Source: Rhipicephalus microplus
Lineage: Eukaryota; Arthropoda; Arachnida; Ixodida; Ixodidae
Length of the DNA: 64,000 nt
Reading direction: 5' to 3'
Assembly: GCF_043290135.1 (NCBI RefSeq)
Contig: NC_134709.1
Coordinates: 64,466,556 to 64,530,555 of the forward strand
The translations under genes were made by a program, and so were the position numbers. Below, piece after piece: positions 62,845 to 64,000 of this stretch. The notes under the pieces are model-generated. The model worked only from the letters and a program-made list of their open reading frames with translations, ran no database searches and was not told where the DNA came from. Each line of letters begins with the position of its first letter. Within the stretch, counting starts at the first letter, position 1.

Positions 62845-63245
62845 TAAGCATTGCTTCCCTCAAACTATTCCCCTCTACTGGCAATACAGTGTTTCAATGG
62901 TTTCTTCTATTTTTGGAAAGCTTGCTGGAACGCACTAATGGCCTGCAAGTATCTTCTTGTACTGTTCAGGACCTTCTGTATGGTTTAGAAATGGCATCTG
63001 TTAATGTAGTTTATGCGTGGAATAAAGAAAATAAAATGAAATTATATGACAACAACCTGTTCTAACACCCACTTCGTCAGCAATTTTTCCAACAGTCAAT
63101 AGAGATATCTTCAAATCACTGCAGGAACTCTCAACGTGGTCATTATCTGTTTATGTACAAGGTCGTCCAGGCTTGGCATTGTTATCGATCTACATTATGT
63201 CATTATCAGAATGCTTGAACCACATTTAGCACCGAGTACAACTCC
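62845..63245 (-). pseudogene. Mariner-like transposase, internally deleted relic
   Basis: Read on the minus strand, the first piece (about 63060-63215) has NNAKPGRPCT and, further on, LTVGKIADEVGVR, the helix-turn-helix linker of mariner transposases (GRP...LTIREIADEV). The second piece (62845-62940) has ISAFQQAFQK, a stop, KKPLKHCIASRGE, a stop, FEGSNA, the C-terminal end of mariner (FQQWKxRWxKCIASxGEYFEG). The DDD catalytic core between them is missing. Both stops fall where Trp and Tyr are expected. Terminal inverted repeats were not found. Confidence 0.75.
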
Positions 63246-63384
63246 TATAATGCTCCCCCGTATGCTTGATGAAGCAAGCAAATTTTTATGTGAAAGTTTT
63301 CCCAAATTGTAGCTGTACTTCAACCACACACACATTGTTCTTCCAGCTCTTTGCCATTTGGGCACTAATTCAAAGAAAAGTTAG

Positions 63385-63436
63385 CTACAGCCACTAAAGT
63401 GAGCACTAGGATGTGCTCACTTTAGTGGCTGTAGCG
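63385..63436. repeat. Perfect hairpin with 23-bp arms
   Basis: 63385-63407 and 63414-63436 are exact reverse complements around a 6-nt loop (TAGGAT). It lies about 140 bp from the mariner relic and 150 bp from the next SINE. There is no T-run and no gene to end. Confidence 0.95.
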
Positions 63437-63569
63437 TGCAAAGCAGAGGTCAGAGTGAAACAGGGCTAATGGCAGTTTTGGTTGAAACCTGCCACTATGT
63501 GGAATTAGTAGCTGCAGCCCGCTCCTTCTGGTAGTTGGCAAGCTATCAGGAAAGTTCAATACTTTTTAC

Positions 63570-63745
63570 AGCGAAAGCTGTTATGTCATCACAACTCGGG
63601 TCACGTGCAGTTGTCCGCCATCACCGCCGGTGTCCTTAACCACATCGTTCGAAATTAAACCTAGCACCAATGACACAGTGGGGCTCGAACTCGGGTCAGC
63701 TGGGTGCCAGCCCAGTATTCCACCACTGAGCCACACCGGTACTTG
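63570..63745 (-). repeat. Third tRNA-headed SINE family
   Basis: On the minus strand, GTACCGGTGTGGCTCAGTGG (A box), GGGCTGGCACCCAGC in place of an anticodon arm, GACCCGAGTTCGAGCCCCAC (B box), then a body with GTGGTTAAGGACACCGGCGG and an end at TAACAGCTTTCGCTG. The head looks tRNA-like but runs on into the body without a 3' acceptor strand, so it is not a tRNA gene. 63,746-64,000 holds nothing recognised. Confidence 0.75.
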
Positions 63746-64000
63746 GGACTTGTTGGCAAAATTGCCTTAGGCAGGCTTAATGTCAAAAAAGCTATCGCGT
63801 TAATGACTTACAAAGTGTTTTAAAACAGCAAAAGAACAACCAGTCGCCGCACAATGCGAATAGTGTAAGGAGGGGGTAATCCAATACTCCAACCAATTAA
63901 AAAAGTTTGTTCTTATTCCCCTATTAACTGTGGCACATACCCACTTCAGCCATTATTCCTCATTGTCCTCAGCCACTGCATGAACAATTGGCTCAAAATA

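Noticed and set aside
63660..63740. tRNA-like sequence, minus strand
   Set aside because: Has A and B boxes, but no 3' acceptor strand closes a cloverleaf, and a SINE body follows directly.

Overview
The window looks like nuclear DNA of an arthropod, most probably a hard tick (Ixodidae). The evidence is GT-AG spliced exons, several copies of a tRNA-headed SINE resembling the tick Ruka-type family (family match from memory, not searched), and a dense load of gypsy LTR elements and LINEs (CR1-like, I-like, RTE-like). There is no operon structure and no bacterial signal.

Layout. Positions 1 to about 20,400 hold no gene I can recognise: SINE copies (2719, 3269, 14071, 16415), an RTE tail (5045), a long inverted repeat with tRNA-like sequence in both arms (6715-7290), minisatellites, a 190-bp CTAT microsatellite (13828), a perfect 21-bp hairpin (15020), and a 1,128-bp solo LTR with a 5-bp target duplication (16895-18022). 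At 20,450-27,640 a gypsy 5' end (LTR end, primer site, start of gag) runs into an I-like LINE with RNase H, which is itself split by a CR1-like fragment with a 7-bp target duplication.

Positions 27,838-57,658 (+ strand) carry the one host gene I can support: six coding exons whose phases all join, encoding about 330 residues of a cis-prenyltransferase of the dehydrodolichyl diphosphate synthase (DHDDS) family. Several signature residues are altered, so it may be a divergent paralogue. The first coding exon, with the start codon, was not found.

The last intron (34,760-57,502, 22.7 kb) is a Russian-doll stack of retroelements. CR1-like LINE A (about 35,780-56,850) is cut by gypsy-1 (36549-42613, minus) and by gypsy-3 (43429-56315, plus). 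Gypsy-3's 5' LTR is cut by LINE B (about 43496-51194). LINE B is cut by gypsy-2 (44025-51122, minus). Gypsy-2's gag leader contains a 2-kb (GCT)n tract broken by AT dinucleotides. Removing gypsy-1 and gypsy-3 with one target duplication each brings LINE A back into a single frame at both junctions, which confirms the order. Gypsy-1 has intact gag and pol and LTRs about 1-2% apart, so it is recent; gypsy-2 and gypsy-3 are decayed.

Downstream of the gene, 57,659-64,000 holds an RTE pseudogene, an internally deleted mariner transposase relic, a perfect 23-bp hairpin and another tRNA-headed SINE.
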